From: Fallopia convolvulus
Taxonomy: Eukaryota; Streptophyta; Magnoliopsida; Caryophyllales; Polygonaceae
NCBI GenBank assembly: GCA_964016875.1
Contig: OZ024728.1
Location: 9,598,272 to 9,662,271, forward strand
DNA length: 64,000 nt
Reading direction: 5' to 3'
The notes under the pieces are model-generated. The model worked only from the letters and a program-made list of their open reading frames with translations, was not told the DNA's origin and ran no database searches. Made by a program: the position numbers and the translations under genes. Within the stretch, counting starts at the first letter, position 1, and each line of letters starts with the position of its first letter. Shown in pieces: positions 23,568-38,346 of this stretch.

Positions 23568-23694
23568 GTTCTGTTTCTGATTTTGTTTCTGCTAAGCAAA
23601 GAATATGTAACTTGTTTCTTTTTCTAATAAATCCAACTTCTTCCCAAAAGTTGGATCTACGAACACCCCTAGTATTCCAATAGGCAATACTCAT
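23568..23694 (-). pseudogene. LINE ORF2 start, copy 2
   Basis: Endonuclease N-terminus with WNTRG and AETK, cut by the solo LTR. Confidence 0.85.
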
Positions 23695-24374
23695 AAAAAA
23701 CCTTGTATGAATAGTAACAGGTACTTTGTAAGGGTAATATGTAAATGAGTATATAGAGTAATTGAGCATAACTGATAAATAGGGATCATATTAACAAAAC
23801 ACATAACTTTCTTACTACTCCAATTTACGTAACTTAATTTCAAAATTTTAGCCCAAACTCGACCACTCCACAGATTAGCGATATACAAACTCATAATACA
23901 CTGAATCATAACAACAAAATACATCTTACAAATTCTTGATCGGAAAATAGGATAATATAATGAAAAAGTTTTATACTTAACAACTTCATAAGCAAAACAT
24001 CTTGTAAACAAGTTCTTACAAGAGCAGAGCTGACTAAACAACATCAACATCCAATATGCTACATATCCTGAATAAACCTGCAAACTGATCACATAATATC
24101 TATAAGAACTAATTTGCATCAACTTGAGGCATAACATACTCTTAGGTTGGAGAATAAAGGATAGAAGTAGTGAGCAACACCATTGATTGAAGGAAAGTAA
24201 TAATAAAAAGGTTGAAACCATACATGTCTTCAAAAATTCATGTTTAGGTATGTGCATAAAACTCATTTGAACTGCAAACTCACAATTTAGATGACAACAC
24301 GATCCAAAAAGCCATTCAAATGATACTAAGTTGTGATTATAAATAAAATTAGGCCAAAAATAGAAGTGCACCAT
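23691..24374 (-). other. 227-aa hydrophobic ORF, copy 2
   Basis: Identical translation to copy 1; its stop overlaps the ORF2 ATG. Confidence 0.35.
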
Positions 24375-24479
24375 AATTACTAGATAAAGGTGTATCTGGA
24401 GCCACCAAACTTTCAGAACAAGAAGAATATAACTTATTAACGCAAATTGTTCATCATTAAGTTTAGTATATTTGCAAGG

Positions 24480-26129
24480 TCATGGAAGTATCAAATTCTC
24501 AACTCTGTCTACCAACCCATAAGGGGGCAAACAAAGGAAAAAGTAATGAAATCCATGGAACCAAACAAAGAACAAGAGCTTAAATTTTGAATTTCCATCC
24601 TTCAGAACCCTTTTGCTTCCAAAAAGACTTATTACAGGTTCATCATTTTGCATTGCAAAGCAGAAATAGTTATAGTTGGACAGCAACTCAACTTTGGAGC
24701 TATCAAAAAAACAAGACAGCCAAAGGAGCCATTGAATCCGACCACAACTATGTCTGAACAATTTAAGAGCATACCAAAGGCCACACTTCCAAAGTATTCT
24801 TGAGAATTGAAGTAACAGAGACCAACCAAATGCCTTGCACCAGCCAAACAAAGCTGATACAAGCCACAGAGCAACCCTGAGAAAATTGGAGTAAGTTTCA
24901 TAACAGGTTTCAAGATTTAGGTTCATGCTTATCCCAATCCAAAGACTGCACAAGATCTCAACCTTATATATGAAACCAAAGGCCCATATACTTAGGAAAT
25001 CTTGATACAAACCAAGAACCAAGACAAGAAGTTTGGATGAGAGGGTTAGAAAGACATTACCTTGAAGAGGATTCCAACAAAGATTCACCACCCCAACCAG
25101 AACAAGAGAACCACAACAACCGACAGAGTACACATCAGGCTCAAAACATAATTGACTGAACATAAGATAATAAAATCGTCCAACACAAAAAAAGTCATAA
25201 AAGGATAATACTCCGAACCTTCTCCGCAAAAATAAAGCAAAGAAGGTAAGAGATAGAGCAATATCCTGCATCAAGGGCACCCACAAACCTTGTATAAGTC
25301 CACAACAACAAATTAAGAAGCAACATATTTCATCTGTAGAAGAAAACTCATGGGTAGAGAATTTAATTGGAGCACTTTTCTGTAAAATTTTGATCCAAAT
25401 GTTCAATAAGATTTCATCATGATAATTTTCATTCTTTGCCAGCATCGAAATTGACAAGCTCTCAATCTTGCTAGACAAGGATGTCACGCAAGAGAGAAAT
25501 AGACCAACACGAGGAAAGCAAAGAAACTTTTGAAACAACAACCACAAATAACAAAAAGAAAAAACAAGAAGAGAATAAGAAGGATTCAACACATAACCTG
25601 ATAAATCTGAGATCCAAAAACGAGAAGAAAGGCAAGATAAACTCTTGCCTTTCCACAGACGCCTAAGAACAGCAATCAACTTGACCATAGCTTCCCCAAA
25701 TAAAGAGGAAACCAAATCCTCAGGATCTGGATTAAAAGATAGAGTCTCAACTAGGTCACAACGGGCAACAATACGAAGACTCAACTTCAAGCCATTAGCA
25801 AAGAGAACAAGAAGCCAAAGCACCTCAGAGGCACATAGAACGCCAAGTTCCACATCAGATTCGATAATAGCAAACAAACTCAAGACCGCATCCAGCACCA
25901 CATCAAAAGAGAAACCCACTGACTGAATTTTCAAATTCCAATTCTCAAATAAAGAGAACAAGAACCACCGAAGAAGAACATGATCATAAAAGGTTGATAA
26001 CAATGCCAAAGCCCCGGAAATAACAAAAGTAGATCTAGAAACCAGATCTGCTTTGAAAGGCCGACAAAGAACATTGCCAAAAGGTTCAAAAGAAGGTTTA
26101 GGGTTTTGGATGTAAGACAAAGATCCCAC
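24480..26129 (-). other. 549-aa hydrophobic ORF, copy 2
   Basis: Open frame preserved with identical translation to copy 1. Confidence 0.35.
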
Positions 26130-26326
26130 ACTCCATAAAAGATGAAAAGGAAAGAAATCAATGTATCAAAAAGTTCATTACGTACTAACATGAATAACAG
26201 AAAAAGCATGATCATTTCATGATCTTTACACATGATCATTTTCTTATCTTCCAATGAGTTTATAGTTTGTAGTTCAGATTTTCTAACCTATACCTTTAGG
26301 GCATAAGATAAACATCTTGTTTTAAA

Positions 26327-27477
26327 AAGATTTGATATTTTTATTTATTTAGAGATTGAAATCTTTTTTACGACAGGTTTATTCGTTTTCTTTTAGGGTT
26401 TTAGGGTTTTAATTTTTATTTGGATATCAATTTAATAATAGTATAAATATCAAGACATGACTTCTAATAAACAAAAATTTATGTAGATAGCATTCATATA
26501 AATTATATTGTTTTAAAGTATGAAGCTTTTGATTGTTAGAAAATGTCTTACAAGAAGAATATAAAAGGATTTTATATTAGGTTATATCTCTAAATATAGT
26601 GGATTTAAAAATAATATAATAAGTATAGACATAAAATTTATTAATAATGATGGTGGTTATGATAATAATATTTGATATATAATAAGATATTAAGTATGCT
26701 AGTTGTTAACAGGTATCTTGTATAGAAAGATATAAAAGATAGAGAAGATAATATTATGATCTAAGTTTAATTAAATAAATTATATAATCTTGGTTATAAA
26801 ATAATGTTTTAAGACATGATTCTATTAATTATGAACTAAAAGTATGGGAGAACCTATTTAAATAAGATAATTTTATTAGCATATCAAACCATATGGAAAG
26901 CTATATTATAAAGTTATCTAGAAAACCCTATATATGGAAAGTAATAGAAAAAGATATCTTCTAGTATTTTTAATCTATCTACTAATATTTTTGTCTTTAT
27001 ATTACTTGTATTTTTTTAAGGAGTTAATGAGAAATACTATAATAAGGTTATGTTATAGATATTATTGATAAAAGATAATATTATAAAAATACTATATGAG
27101 ATATTAAATACTAAGGGCGTTTTAGATTTTTTACACATCCTAAGAGGACTTTATTAATAACTATATTTCTTGTAATGTTGAAAACTATATTATAAGATTT
27201 TATAAAGATATTCCTTGCTTAATTATATTAATTGGATAACAAGTTAAGATTATAAAGGAATATTTTAATAATTTAAGTAAATTATTATTTTGGGCTTTCA
27301 AAGAGGATAATAAATAATACAAAACTAAGGATTTTAAGGAATAAGAGGATATTACAATATTTTAAAATAATAATAAGGAATATTATTATTTTATTCTCAT
27401 CCAACTAAATTATTAATATAATAATTTAGAAAATTAATCTCTTAAGAAGAATAAAAGAGATTGGTCTTAACTTTAGA
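26327..27477. other. AT-rich block, copy 2
   Basis: Nothing recognised beyond extreme AT content and low C on the plus strand. Confidence 0.5.
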
Positions 27478-28988
27478 AGAATTCGGAAATTCTTAATAAA
27501 GTTATCGGATTATCTCGTGTCTTTAGGTCGAGTTTCCTTTCCAAGTCGTGAACAACGTTTCCGCTATCTCGCTAGTCCGCTATCGTAAAAGCAAAGGCAA
27601 GTGGAATTTCTCCTTGTAGCCTTAATAAACTCGTTTCGTGAAATTTCTCGATGTTGGGAACAACTTGTTTGCTAATAATAAAACAAACCTAGGAATATCG
27701 ATTGCTAGAATTAATGACCCCATTGTTATCGTTATTCCTTTATTTAAATATTCAATAGGACTATTATGCTAGTCTTGTTTGTGACCTTGATTGTTTACGA
27801 TCTCTTTTCGATATCGGTTTGGATGAAATAGTGAGGGGTGCGGGCCTAACCCGACACCTCTATATAACCAATCAAAAAAAGTCGTATTGCCACCTTGCCT
27901 AAATTACGACTTGTCGATCATGATCCATGTCCGCTCCTACGCCTCGGAGGGATGTATGCACCCTAGCTAGGTGCCGGAACTTCGTTCCTGTCAGTGGTTC
28001 GGGCTAGTACATGGCCCCCCACACTCTTAAAATACGTCACCCTAAGTGAAAGTTTTCATCACTATACAAGATAAGTGCCCAATGCACATTTAAAAGACAC
28101 CAAAACCGGGCCGATCTCAAATGATCGACCCGACTCTCGGTTCGCAAGGGCGCGAGAGGTTTTCAAAAATTTGTATGAATTAATAATGTTCCCAACATAC
28201 TTCCTACTCTAAAAAGTAGTCTACAATCTCGTAGTTCTTCTCTGGATTAACGAGCTATCTCCTCTCGAGATATGCACATTTCTCCGTCGCGATAAGCCCC
28301 ACATAAAGACCTATACCTTAAAAACACATCCCGATAATATCTCTCTCGAATGTTATAAATTATCATAATACCCTTGAGAATTTCCATTCTCACTTGCTTA
28401 GTCTCCTTAGACTAATTCCCCTACTTCCGCATTTTTGCCTGGTATTTCTCACCCTTCGCGACAAATGCCAGACTGTAGGAAGGTGCACCGAAGTGTTGAA
28501 GACAAAGTCCAGAAGGTTCGAGAAGTGTTAGGTGAGAATCAAAGGTCAAGGCAAGACGACGTTGAAGGAAGGAAGGAATTCTCATAAGAGCGAGGCATTC
28601 CGAAGATAGTGCACCAGCTCTTCCCTTTTTAAAACCAAGCAAATCATCATCACATGAGTTGTCTTGGGAAAACATACTTGTATTTTTAATTACGTCTTTT
28701 AAACCCTTTCTAAATGGGCTTTACTTTCCGCTGCTACATTTGTAAAACGACTCTCAATGTAATGAACGAAAGTTCTTATCAATAAATAAAATTCCGCTTT
28801 TAGTCAATTTCATCTTCAATTAAAGAACCAAGTCTCATTCGTGAGCATATGTTTACTTATGTAACGTTTATGTAAATTTCCGCATTTCTATAAGTTTTAA
28901 TATCATTATAAAGCCTAGGGTGACTTTGGACGGTAAAATCCGAGGTCACTGGCGGTAATACCCAATGTTGCAAAATAGGGGTGTTACA
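27478..28988. mobile_element. LTR-like fragment at the copy 2/copy 3 join
   Basis: Same block; right terminus GGGGTGTTACA at 28988, inverted pair at 27651-27661 and 28188-28198. Confidence 0.45.
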
Positions 28989-31130
28989 CTTTATTCAAGG
29001 CAAAAACTCCCTAAAACCATAGCCTAAACATGGCAAAACAAACAAGAGTTTTCATGATCAAATTCAAGTCTCCCTAATTAAGGGAAAAACGTCCCTTTTA
29101 AAAGAAAAGAGCTCCCAACAAAAGGCTCTTCAATAACCAGCAATAAACACATAATTGATGGTAAAAGACCCTTGGAAAACCGGCATTAAATGCATCTTGA
29201 TATTGGCACACAAGGACACCCATCACGGCGCAACGCCAGGTGCCCGGCATGGCCACGACGCGCCCGGTGACTAGCAACGTGCACTCCATGTTGTCTTCTT
29301 GTTTGATCGGCGCTCCCTGGACCAAGAGACCATGTTGAAGCTCTTCTTGCAAAACACGAGCTCGAGCCCTAGTGATCCGCCCTAAATAAGGCCAAGTATC
29401 GTCGGTGCGCCTCGGTGGCTCGGTACCGAGGTTGGGCAGCTCGGTACCTAGGCTAAAGAGTCGCAAGGCAACTCAGTACCGGGGCTGGATGGCTCGGTAC
29501 CCTGGACGTATGGTCGGTACCGTGAGTGGATGGCTCGGTAACGAAGGCGTCTGGGCCATGATGTGGCTCGTGAGGCATGGTCACATCAATAGGGCTAAAG
29601 TACAGGGGCCAAGTGACCATTTGCAACAAGTACAGGGGACCGTTTATATATTTAGCCTTTATTTGTTTATTTATTTTGTGAAAGTATTTTGTCCAAATTA
29701 CAAAGTACTCCGTAATATTTTAGGATGCTCACACTATTTTCCAATCAAATTAATGGGCAGTCACTCTTTACGATAGTAAAAATTTCATGCTATCAAAAGT
29801 TATAATATTTAAAAAATAAGGGATTTTAATCCAATTTAAGGTGATTGCGTAATAATTAAAACCTTACGCCACTACGTATTGTGACATTACGCTATACAAT
29901 AGCATGAAATTGCAATTCGAAGCATCAGAAAATGGATCGGCCCATGGAGGAAGTCAGGCCTGCCCGTGGCGTGATCTCACGACATCAAAGGGAGTAAGAT
30001 TTGGACTTGGCGTGAGGGGCCATTGGGGCGAGTCAATTGAGCTGACCCATGAGAAAGATCGTGCCATGTGATGGCTTGACATAACGTCATGCGGTGGCAT
30101 TAAAATATGCATTATAATCCACGACATCATCTTCCTCCCTTGTTCCTGTTACGAAACCCTAGTTGTTGCTTCGATTCCGATTTTCCAATCATCAATTACG
30201 GCTCTGATTACAAGTGAAATTCCACAAAATTCCTAGAGGGGGGAGAAAGAGAGGGGACAAAATAGGAGGGTGGGTGCTACTAGAGGCATGATTTCGCAAA
30301 GTGCAGGTGGCGAGATGTCCGAACTCGAGGCGGCACAATTTCATAAGGGGAGGGCAATACATGGCTTCGTTCCAAGCGAGTAGCCGGAAGTCAGGATCAG
30401 GCCACCCAATCTCACCAGTCTTATCACTCTCTCGTGGTATCTCTCGTAGTTCTCCTTATCCTCGTCCACGAACGCAAAGTCGTAACTTCGCCTTCATTCC
30501 CTTTCTCTATAACAACAAATTTGCATTATGTTATCTATATAACTAACTAAACTATCTAGTTAATTAATTAGTTAATGACTAGCATAAGTACTCGTACCCT
30601 GTACTGGTTTGGTTAAATATAAATAATTTATTACTTATTTGAATATAAACAAAATTATTGAAACTCAATGTTTTATTTTCTCCTTTATTAAAAGGAAATG
30701 AATTAGTTTAACAATTTTTTAATTTGTATATATATGTTTAAATTAAAAATACATATACATAAATGATCAAAAAAGTTTAATTATAGTATATATAATTTTT
30801 TTGTCATGTGATTTGAATATATAATTAATTTAGAAAATGTGTAATTAATCAATGAGGGATGAGATAAGAATGAACTGAAGATAATAATAAATAATTAGTT
30901 AAGAATAATCAATTGATCGATTCCACACCAACTGGTCCACGGACAAATGAAATATTACTGCAATTCAATTGAATATTACCACAATTCAATTCAATTCGAA
31001 ATCTTCATTTGTCTGTGGACCAGTTGGTGTGGAATCAATTGAATATTACCACAATTATATTCAATTCAATTTCAAATCTTGTATCCACGAAAAAATGCAT
31101 TATATAACTATGAAATGAATTTGGTTTATG
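28989..31130. other. Spacer, copy 3 (minisatellite, inverted repeat, hairpin)
   Basis: No gene recognised. Minisatellite 29418-29553, inverted-repeat element 29781-29911, long hairpin 30919-31036. Confidence 0.6.
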
Positions 31131-31174
31131 TTTTTTTTTATACAATGAGCTACAAGCTCATTACAAGGCAAACA

Positions 31175-34100
31175 TTAGGCCGCCTTTAAGAAACAAGGCC
31201 AGCCTAAATCATCACAGTGGATGATCTTTAAGAAATGCAACAGGAGAAGAAAAGAAAAATACGAGTCCCTAGAATTACAAATACTAGAATCTAAAACATT
31301 CGAAAAAGAAGGAGAAGAAACAATAGCATGACGAAACCGCGGAATATTGACATGCCTTCTGGCTAAGAAATCAGCCGCAGAATTACATTCCCTGAAACAA
31401 TGGAAAAACACCACATCATCGAACCCCCTAACCAAGTTCCTAATCTCTTTAACTAATATATTAATTTCCCATGGAATTTTCCAAATGTTTTTCAAAGAAT
31501 TAATAAGCACTAAATTATCTCCCTCTACTATTAATTGTTTAATATTTAATCGATAAGCCTCTTTCATACCTTGTAACAACGCTAAGGAGTCTGCCTGAAG
31601 AATTGTCATAGGATTGACTTTCTGACGATCAATGCTAATAATAGTACTAATGTGATTTCTTATTATATGACTTGTAAATGTATTAGAGTTGTTTTGTTTA
31701 GAAGCATCAAAATTTAATTTATACCAATCAATAGGTGGTTTTATCCAGGCAACACTATTCTTCCTTTTCCGCAGACCACCAACCGGCCGATCAAGTTTTT
31801 TGACTTGAGAAGCAACCCAAAAAGAATGTTCCCTAACAACTAATTCACTAGGACTTAAGTTAGAACTCCGATTGCCATGGTTAAAAATAATATCATTCCT
31901 ATGATTCCAAATAAACCACCACAAGAAGCAAAGAACGTCACTCTTAGCATTTGCATTTAACGTGGAAATCAAATTATCATTAAAACCACCCAAAGAAACA
32001 ATGTAAAAGGAAACATTTAATTTTAATTCTAACGTTGAGATCATTTTCTGAGTAAAGGGACACTAGAAGAAGAAGTGATTTATAGTTTCATCATTTGAAT
32101 CACATAGAGAACAGGTATGAGGAACCGAGTTATAAAATCTATTAATTCTTTCAGTTGTCGGTAGACAATCCGTACATGCTTTCCAAATAAAATTTTGAAT
32201 TTTCGGAGGAAGTTTAGATTTCCAAATCCAAGAAAAAACTGAATACGGTAAATGTCGTTTAGAATTGATTAGCTCTGAAGCTGATTTAACAGAGAAGACA
32301 CCATCCGACGCAGGCGTCCAAATTAAAGTATCCTCAATATTAGCAGTCGGTATTAGTAAGCAAGTGATTTTTTGAACAACCCAAGGTGGCAATAATAATT
32401 GTAAAGCACCAACGTCCCAAGTTTTATCAATATTTATAAACTTTTGAACTTTGAGATTTAAATCTCCATTATCAAAAAACTCCAACAGATTTAAATTATC
32501 AATCCACACATCAGACCAAAAATTAATCTTGCATCCATTTCCTACTAACCATTTTAAACCTTTGGAAAAGGGTTCCCTTATACTCAACAAGCGACCAAAC
32601 TGCCAAGAAGAGGTTTTTTGTTTAAAATTTAAAATATGTTGGGAGTGAAGATATTTTTCATCTATTATTTTGACCCAAATATTAAGGGGTTCATTCAGAA
32701 GTTTCCACAATAATTTCATCTGAAGTGCTACATTATTATTATAGGTTGTTCTTAACCCAATACCACCATTTTCTTTAGGGGGACAAATCTTATCCCAGCT
32801 AATAAGAGGATGATGATTCGGAGTAAACTTATTCCAAAAAAAGGATTTATTAACTTTATCTATTTCATCACAAATACCTCTCGAAAGTAAAAAAACTTTG
32901 CAATAAATAACTAACCTGACCCATTAGATTTGACTGGATCAACACTGTCCTGCCTACTTGAGAAATAGAATTAGCCTTCCATTGGGATAACTGGTGTTTA
33001 AGTTTAGTAATTAGATCGTTAAACATCATATTTTGGACCCTTCCTTTCAAAATCGGAATGCCTAGATATTTCTCCATAGAGGTGGTTATTTGAACGTTAA
33101 GGATACTAGCAAGAAACAAAGTTGTAGGGAGCGAGATATTTAATGAAGTCTGAAAGGAACTCTTATTATAGTTAATTGAAAGATCAGAAAGGGTACTAAA
33201 TTTATGTAGAAAAGCCTTAATAAAATGCATATTGTGTTGGGTTGCATTTGCAAAAATAATAGTGTCATCCGCAAAACTTAGGAATGGAATACAAGTTCCA
33301 TTTCTAACTAAACGAATACCAACTCTTGAAGAAGTCTGTGATGATTCATATTGCAAGGATCTTGCAAAATATTCCATAGCTAGAATGAAGATAAAAGGAG
33401 ACATTGGGTCTCACTGCCTAATACCACATTCTGGGATAAATTCCGGCCCATGCTCATTATTAATGAGAACCGACGAGGATGAAGTAGTGATACAAGTCAT
33501 AATAAGATGAACCCACTGATTACAGAAACCAAATTTTAATAGTATTTTCCGTATAAAAGTCCAATCTATCTTGTCATAAGCCTTCTCCATATCAATTTTA
33601 AGAGCCATCCAACCTTTAATTCCTTGTTTTTTCTTATGGAAGGAATGAAAGATTTCATGAACTATTAAGATATTGTCCTGAATTAGTCTTCCTTGGACAA
33701 AAGCTCCTTGCAGAGGATGTATTAAGGACGGTAAAATATTAGCCATTCTAGAAGCAATAATTTTAGTTATCAATTTATAATTTGTATTACAAAGACTTAT
33801 AGGTCGATAGTGACCAATCACTAATGGATTATTATTTTTAGGTATTAGGGTTATAAAAGATTTATTAATAGACTGTAGCATATGTCCAGAATGAAAAAAT
33901 GCATTAACCGTATGCCAGTAATGTTGGAAAAACTCAGCGGTGAACCCATCAGGGCCCGGAGTTTTATCAGAAGCTAAATTAAACATAGCATTTTTAATTT
34001 CTATAGGAGAAGGAGATTTACAAAGGGAATTATTATCTTCCATAGTTACTAGACTAGGAATAATATCCAGATCATTATTATTAATTATACATAATGGATT

Positions 34101-35203
34101 TCTTTTAAATCTCATGCTCATTTCCTGGGATATATTATTTGAAATAGAAACGTGATAAAAAATAACCGAACCTTGTGAAGTTGTAAACTGAGTTACTCTT
34201 TGTTTGAAAGACCTAATTTTAGAAATGGATTGAAAATACTTTGTATTTTTATCCAGATTTTGCAAATGTTTTACTTTGGCTTGTTGCTTCCAAAACGTAT
34301 TTTGAAACTGAAGAAGTGCATTATATTTATTTAAATGACGCTGAAGTTTAGTAATTATACCATAATTATTTGGACTACGCAGTAATTCATCTTGAAGTAG
34401 TTGAAGTTGATTCAAAGCTATTTTTAATTGTTCATAATTATTATTAATATGGTGTTTAGCCCAAACTTTTATATATTTTTTTAATAAATTCATTTTCATC
34501 GAAACTTTAAACATAAACGAACCATCTAACCTATATTTCCAAACTTTATTTACCAATTTTCCAAGCTCTGGTTTTAAAAGCCATGCATTTTCAAACCGAA
34601 AGGGAATTTTTTTAAAGGAATGAACATTATTTAATTTAAAGGATATAATGCAATGATCCGAGGTTGTAAAGGGATGATGGTGTACTACTAAAGCAGGAAA
34701 ATACGAGATTAGATCCTGGTGAATTAAGACTCTGTCTAATTTTTCAAACGTATTGATTGATGAGGTAGAACTTTTCCGCCAAGTAAAGGGAAAACCCGAG
34801 GTTGGTACATTTAATAAGTTCAATTGTGACATAATATTATTTAGTCTTACATATCTAGAATTTAAAGGGGGAGAGCCACCCTGTTTATCATGAGCAAAGT
34901 TTATTTCATTTAAGTCACCAATTATTAGAAACGGTAAATTAGAAGATATTAGAATTTGACATAATTGATTCCAATAAGCACTCTTTTCATCTTCTCTAAA
35001 TGGAGCATAAACAAAAGTTAAAAGCATTACTATTTCTTTAAAAGTGTATTTTAAAATAATTAAATTGGTAGAATTATAATAGAGATCACAATTTTGGGTA
35101 AAGGAATTTTGCATTAAAAGAACCCATATTCCACCCTTAGAACCAATACTAGGACTAAAGACAATTTTTTGAAACCCGCATTTTTGCCATGAATTGATAA
35201 ACG
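31175..35203 (-). pseudogene. LINE ORF2 main part, copy 3
   Basis: TGA 33411-33413, frameshift near 32871-32895, TAG 32063-32065. Private Gly to Asp change from 33184; silent C at 33270 in the FADD region shared with copies 4 and 5. Confidence 0.85.
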
Positions 35204-37429
35204 TGTGATACTCGGGTTCTCAAAAATTCGATAATTGATTTCCGTCCCAATTTCTTTAATGAGTTTACTTTAATTCTAGTTTACTTTAATTCTACCCTTT
35301 TTATTTTATTGTTTGGCCTAGACCTAACAAGATCTCCCTTCTTTCTTGAGTAGTTGGGCCGAAAGCCCATGTGGCTAGCAAATAGCAAGCCCGATTTTAA
35401 GCCTTCTATTTTTCGCCCTCTTATTACTCTCTCAGCCTCGAATCCCTCTAGCCTTAATTCCTTGTGCCGCCTCTCCTCACCTTCTACCTTCTTAGAGAGA
35501 TTGCACGAGACCGACCGCGTCTCGGGGAACGAGAGCCGTCCACCGTTTAAGCCAAAGCGCCGGTCGTGGATCCGCTCGGGTTTGTAGATCAGATCCACCG
35601 GATCTCACGTGGTCTCCGCGTTTTCTTTCCACCATCTTCGCCTCTGTCCTCCATCGAACTTAGGTCGAGGAAATCCTCGGGTCTGTGCGCAAGCTCGCCT
35701 AATATTTTCCCCTAAACTCATTCCAAGACACCGATTCAAGGTTCGAAATTAAGACTGAATTTTTCTTGTTGTGCAATTTCTCGTTTGTTTAAATGAAGTT
35801 ATTGGGTAGTTTTAGTCTGGATTTTAGTTCCGCACTCTTGTATACCTTGTCTGGCTTACGGGGTGATCTTAATTTCGGGTTCTTTTATGCTGGAGTGGAG
35901 TTTTATTTGTTCTCAACCAGAATGTATATATATTTATATTACTGTTTTAAAATTAGCTTGTATACAGGAAGTTGTTATAAGCATAGTGGTTGTTTGGTCA
36001 AGTAATGTTATAGACGTCTTGTATCGGAACTAGCTAGTAAATTGCAATGTTAATCATAGTGGCAATAGATGGAAATTCTAATTTGGAAGTGTTAAGAAAA
36101 ACCGATCAGAGAGGTAATTAATTAATCTATGGGGTTTGTGTATTTCTAAATTAAAGGTATTCTAGTTACATAGCATATAGCGTGATTAGTATATGTGCTA
36201 TTAAGTGGAGCTAGTTTAGTAGTTCCGTAGAGTTTTTAATTAAACAATTATTTATGAAGTCAACTTGTATTGATTACTGAATTTTAAATACCACCTATTA
36301 AACTGTTTAGGGAATATTGTCCGTTCAGGTTCTTAGCCTTTCGTATTTCTCAGACATCCTTCACTTAAGGTAAGTCGTTTTTTCGACTTGCTCGGTTCTT
36401 TTCTACCCTGTTAGATTACGTGCCGTTATTGTAGGGCGGGTTTTGAAAACTAGTCCCGAATAGTTTTTTTTTTATTTATTGTTTTGAACTTCTTGAATGG
36501 TTGTGTGCGTAAAGTGGTTTTGAAAGTATTTTTATCGGAAGGTATTTTTGGAAACGTTTTCTCTGTGCTGGTACCGTTTCCGACACGGCCCATCGTAGCT
36601 GGCGTTGAGTAAGAGTTGGCTACGTTGACCCGTGTGGCAGGGAAACCGTGCCCCTTCAAAACGAAAAATATTATTTGTGTGTTTTGGCAAGTGCTCCAGT
36701 AGAGGCTTAGCCGGGGTTAGAAGGGAGATTGTGAAGTGGAGTGAGAGGGTCTGCCTCTGCACTCGGCGCGGTGATGAGCGCCTTGGAAGTCGGATTGTGA
36801 AAAAGGAGGAATTGCATTGTTATGAGGTTGTGATTGTAAATGTGTATGTGGCTATGTGTGACTAATGATAACTGACTTAGGTATTGACTTTTAGAGTTAT
36901 GATTGCGATTGTGGATTTGTATGTTTACTTTAAGAATGTTTTCAAAACGTTCTGCAATTTCCGTATTCTCTCTAACTTGGTAGATTAGAAGCTGACCCTT
37001 CGGGGAATATTTTTCAGTTTCAGGTATGAACCAGGGAGCTGTGCAGGAACCGAGGCCAGATGGCGGGCCGGAGCGGTAAAGAGCGCGTGTCATAGCGGGA
37101 TGGGTTTTTACGTTATTTTATTTATGACTTTCTAGGATATTGTTTTATTATTACGCTAGAGTTGGTATTATGACTTGTCTTTTGTTCTATCGGATGATTT
37201 TATTGTTGGTGGTGATTCATCGGATTCGGGATATTTATATTTAGGTTTTCGGGAATTCATGCATAACTACGTTTTCTATATTTTTATTAAAAGAAAGGTT
37301 GGATGTTTTATTAAGTTTTCTCGTCGTGCCCGCGTTGCAAGATCCTAAAGTGTGGTTGTCAACCTATTTAAATAGTACCTAGTAAGGTCTATTTCTAAGT
37401 AGCGTCCCGTCGGAAGTCGGGGTGTTACA
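35204..37429. mobile_element. Solo LTR, copy 3
   Basis: Same termini; AAACG at 35199-35203 and 37430-37434. Private G at 36026. Confidence 0.88.
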
Positions 37430-37434
37430 AAACG

Positions 37435-37561
37435 GTTCTGTTTCTGATTTTGTTTCTGCTAAGCAAAGAATATGTAACTTGTTTCTTTTTCTAATAAATC
37501 CAACTTCTTCCCAAAAGTTGGATCTACGAACACCCCTAGTATTCCAATAGGCAATACTCAT
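37435..37561 (-). pseudogene. LINE ORF2 start, copy 3
   Basis: Endonuclease N-terminus cut by the solo LTR, as in copy 1. Confidence 0.85.
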
Positions 37562-38241
37562 AAAAAACCTTGTATGAATAGTAACAGGTACTTTGTAAGG
37601 GTAATATGTAAATGAGTATATAGAGTAATTGAGCATAACTGATAAATAGGGATCATATTAACAAAACACATAACTTTCTTACTACTCCAATTTACGTAAC
37701 TTAATTTCAAAATTTTAGCCCAAACTCGACCACTCCACAGATTAGCGATATACAAACTCATAATACACTGAATCATAACAACAAAATACATCTTACAAAT
37801 TCTTGATCGGAAAATAGGATAATATAATGAAAAAGTTTTATACTTAACAACTTCATAAGCAAAACATCTTGTAAACAAGTTCTTACAAGAGCAGAGCTGA
37901 CTAAACAACATCAACATCCAATATGCTACATATCCTGAATAAACCTGCAAACTGATCACATAATATCTATAAGAACTAATTTGCATCAACTTGAGGCATA
38001 ACATACTCTTAGGTTGGAGAATAAAGGATAGAAGTAGTGAGCAACACCATTGATTGAAGGAAAGTAATAATAAAAAGGTTGAAACCATACATGTCTTCAA
38101 AAATTCATGTTTAGGTATGTGCATAAAACTCATTTGAACTGCAAACTCACAATTTAGATGACAACACGATCCAAAAAGCCATTCAAATGATACTAAGTTG
38201 TGATTATAAATAAAATTAGGCCAAAAATAGAAGTGCACCAT
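37558..38241 (-). other. 227-aa hydrophobic ORF, copy 3
   Basis: Identical translation to copy 1. Confidence 0.35.
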
Positions 38242-38346
38242 AATTACTAGATAAAGGTGTATCTGGAGCCACCAAACTTTCAGAACAAGAAGAATATAAC
38301 TTATTAACGCAAATTGTTCATCATTAAGTTTAGTATATTTGCAAGG

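Larger units (their letters stand above)
17264..23694 (-). mobile_element. LINE, copy 2
   Basis: Same dead L1-type element with poly(A) side at 17264 and terminal hairpin at 17277-17295; interrupted by the solo LTR at 21337-23562. Confidence 0.88.
13868..27734. repeat. Tandem unit, copy 2
   Basis: Second full unit, same length and order. A private base was noticed at 19368 (C, T elsewhere), changing His to Arg in the LINE reverse transcriptase remnant. It has T at 19403 like copy 1, whereas copies 3-5 have C there. Confidence 0.97.
31131..37561 (-). mobile_element. LINE, copy 3
   Basis: Same dead element; poly(A) side at 31131, terminal hairpin 31144-31162, solo LTR at 35204-37429. Confidence 0.88.
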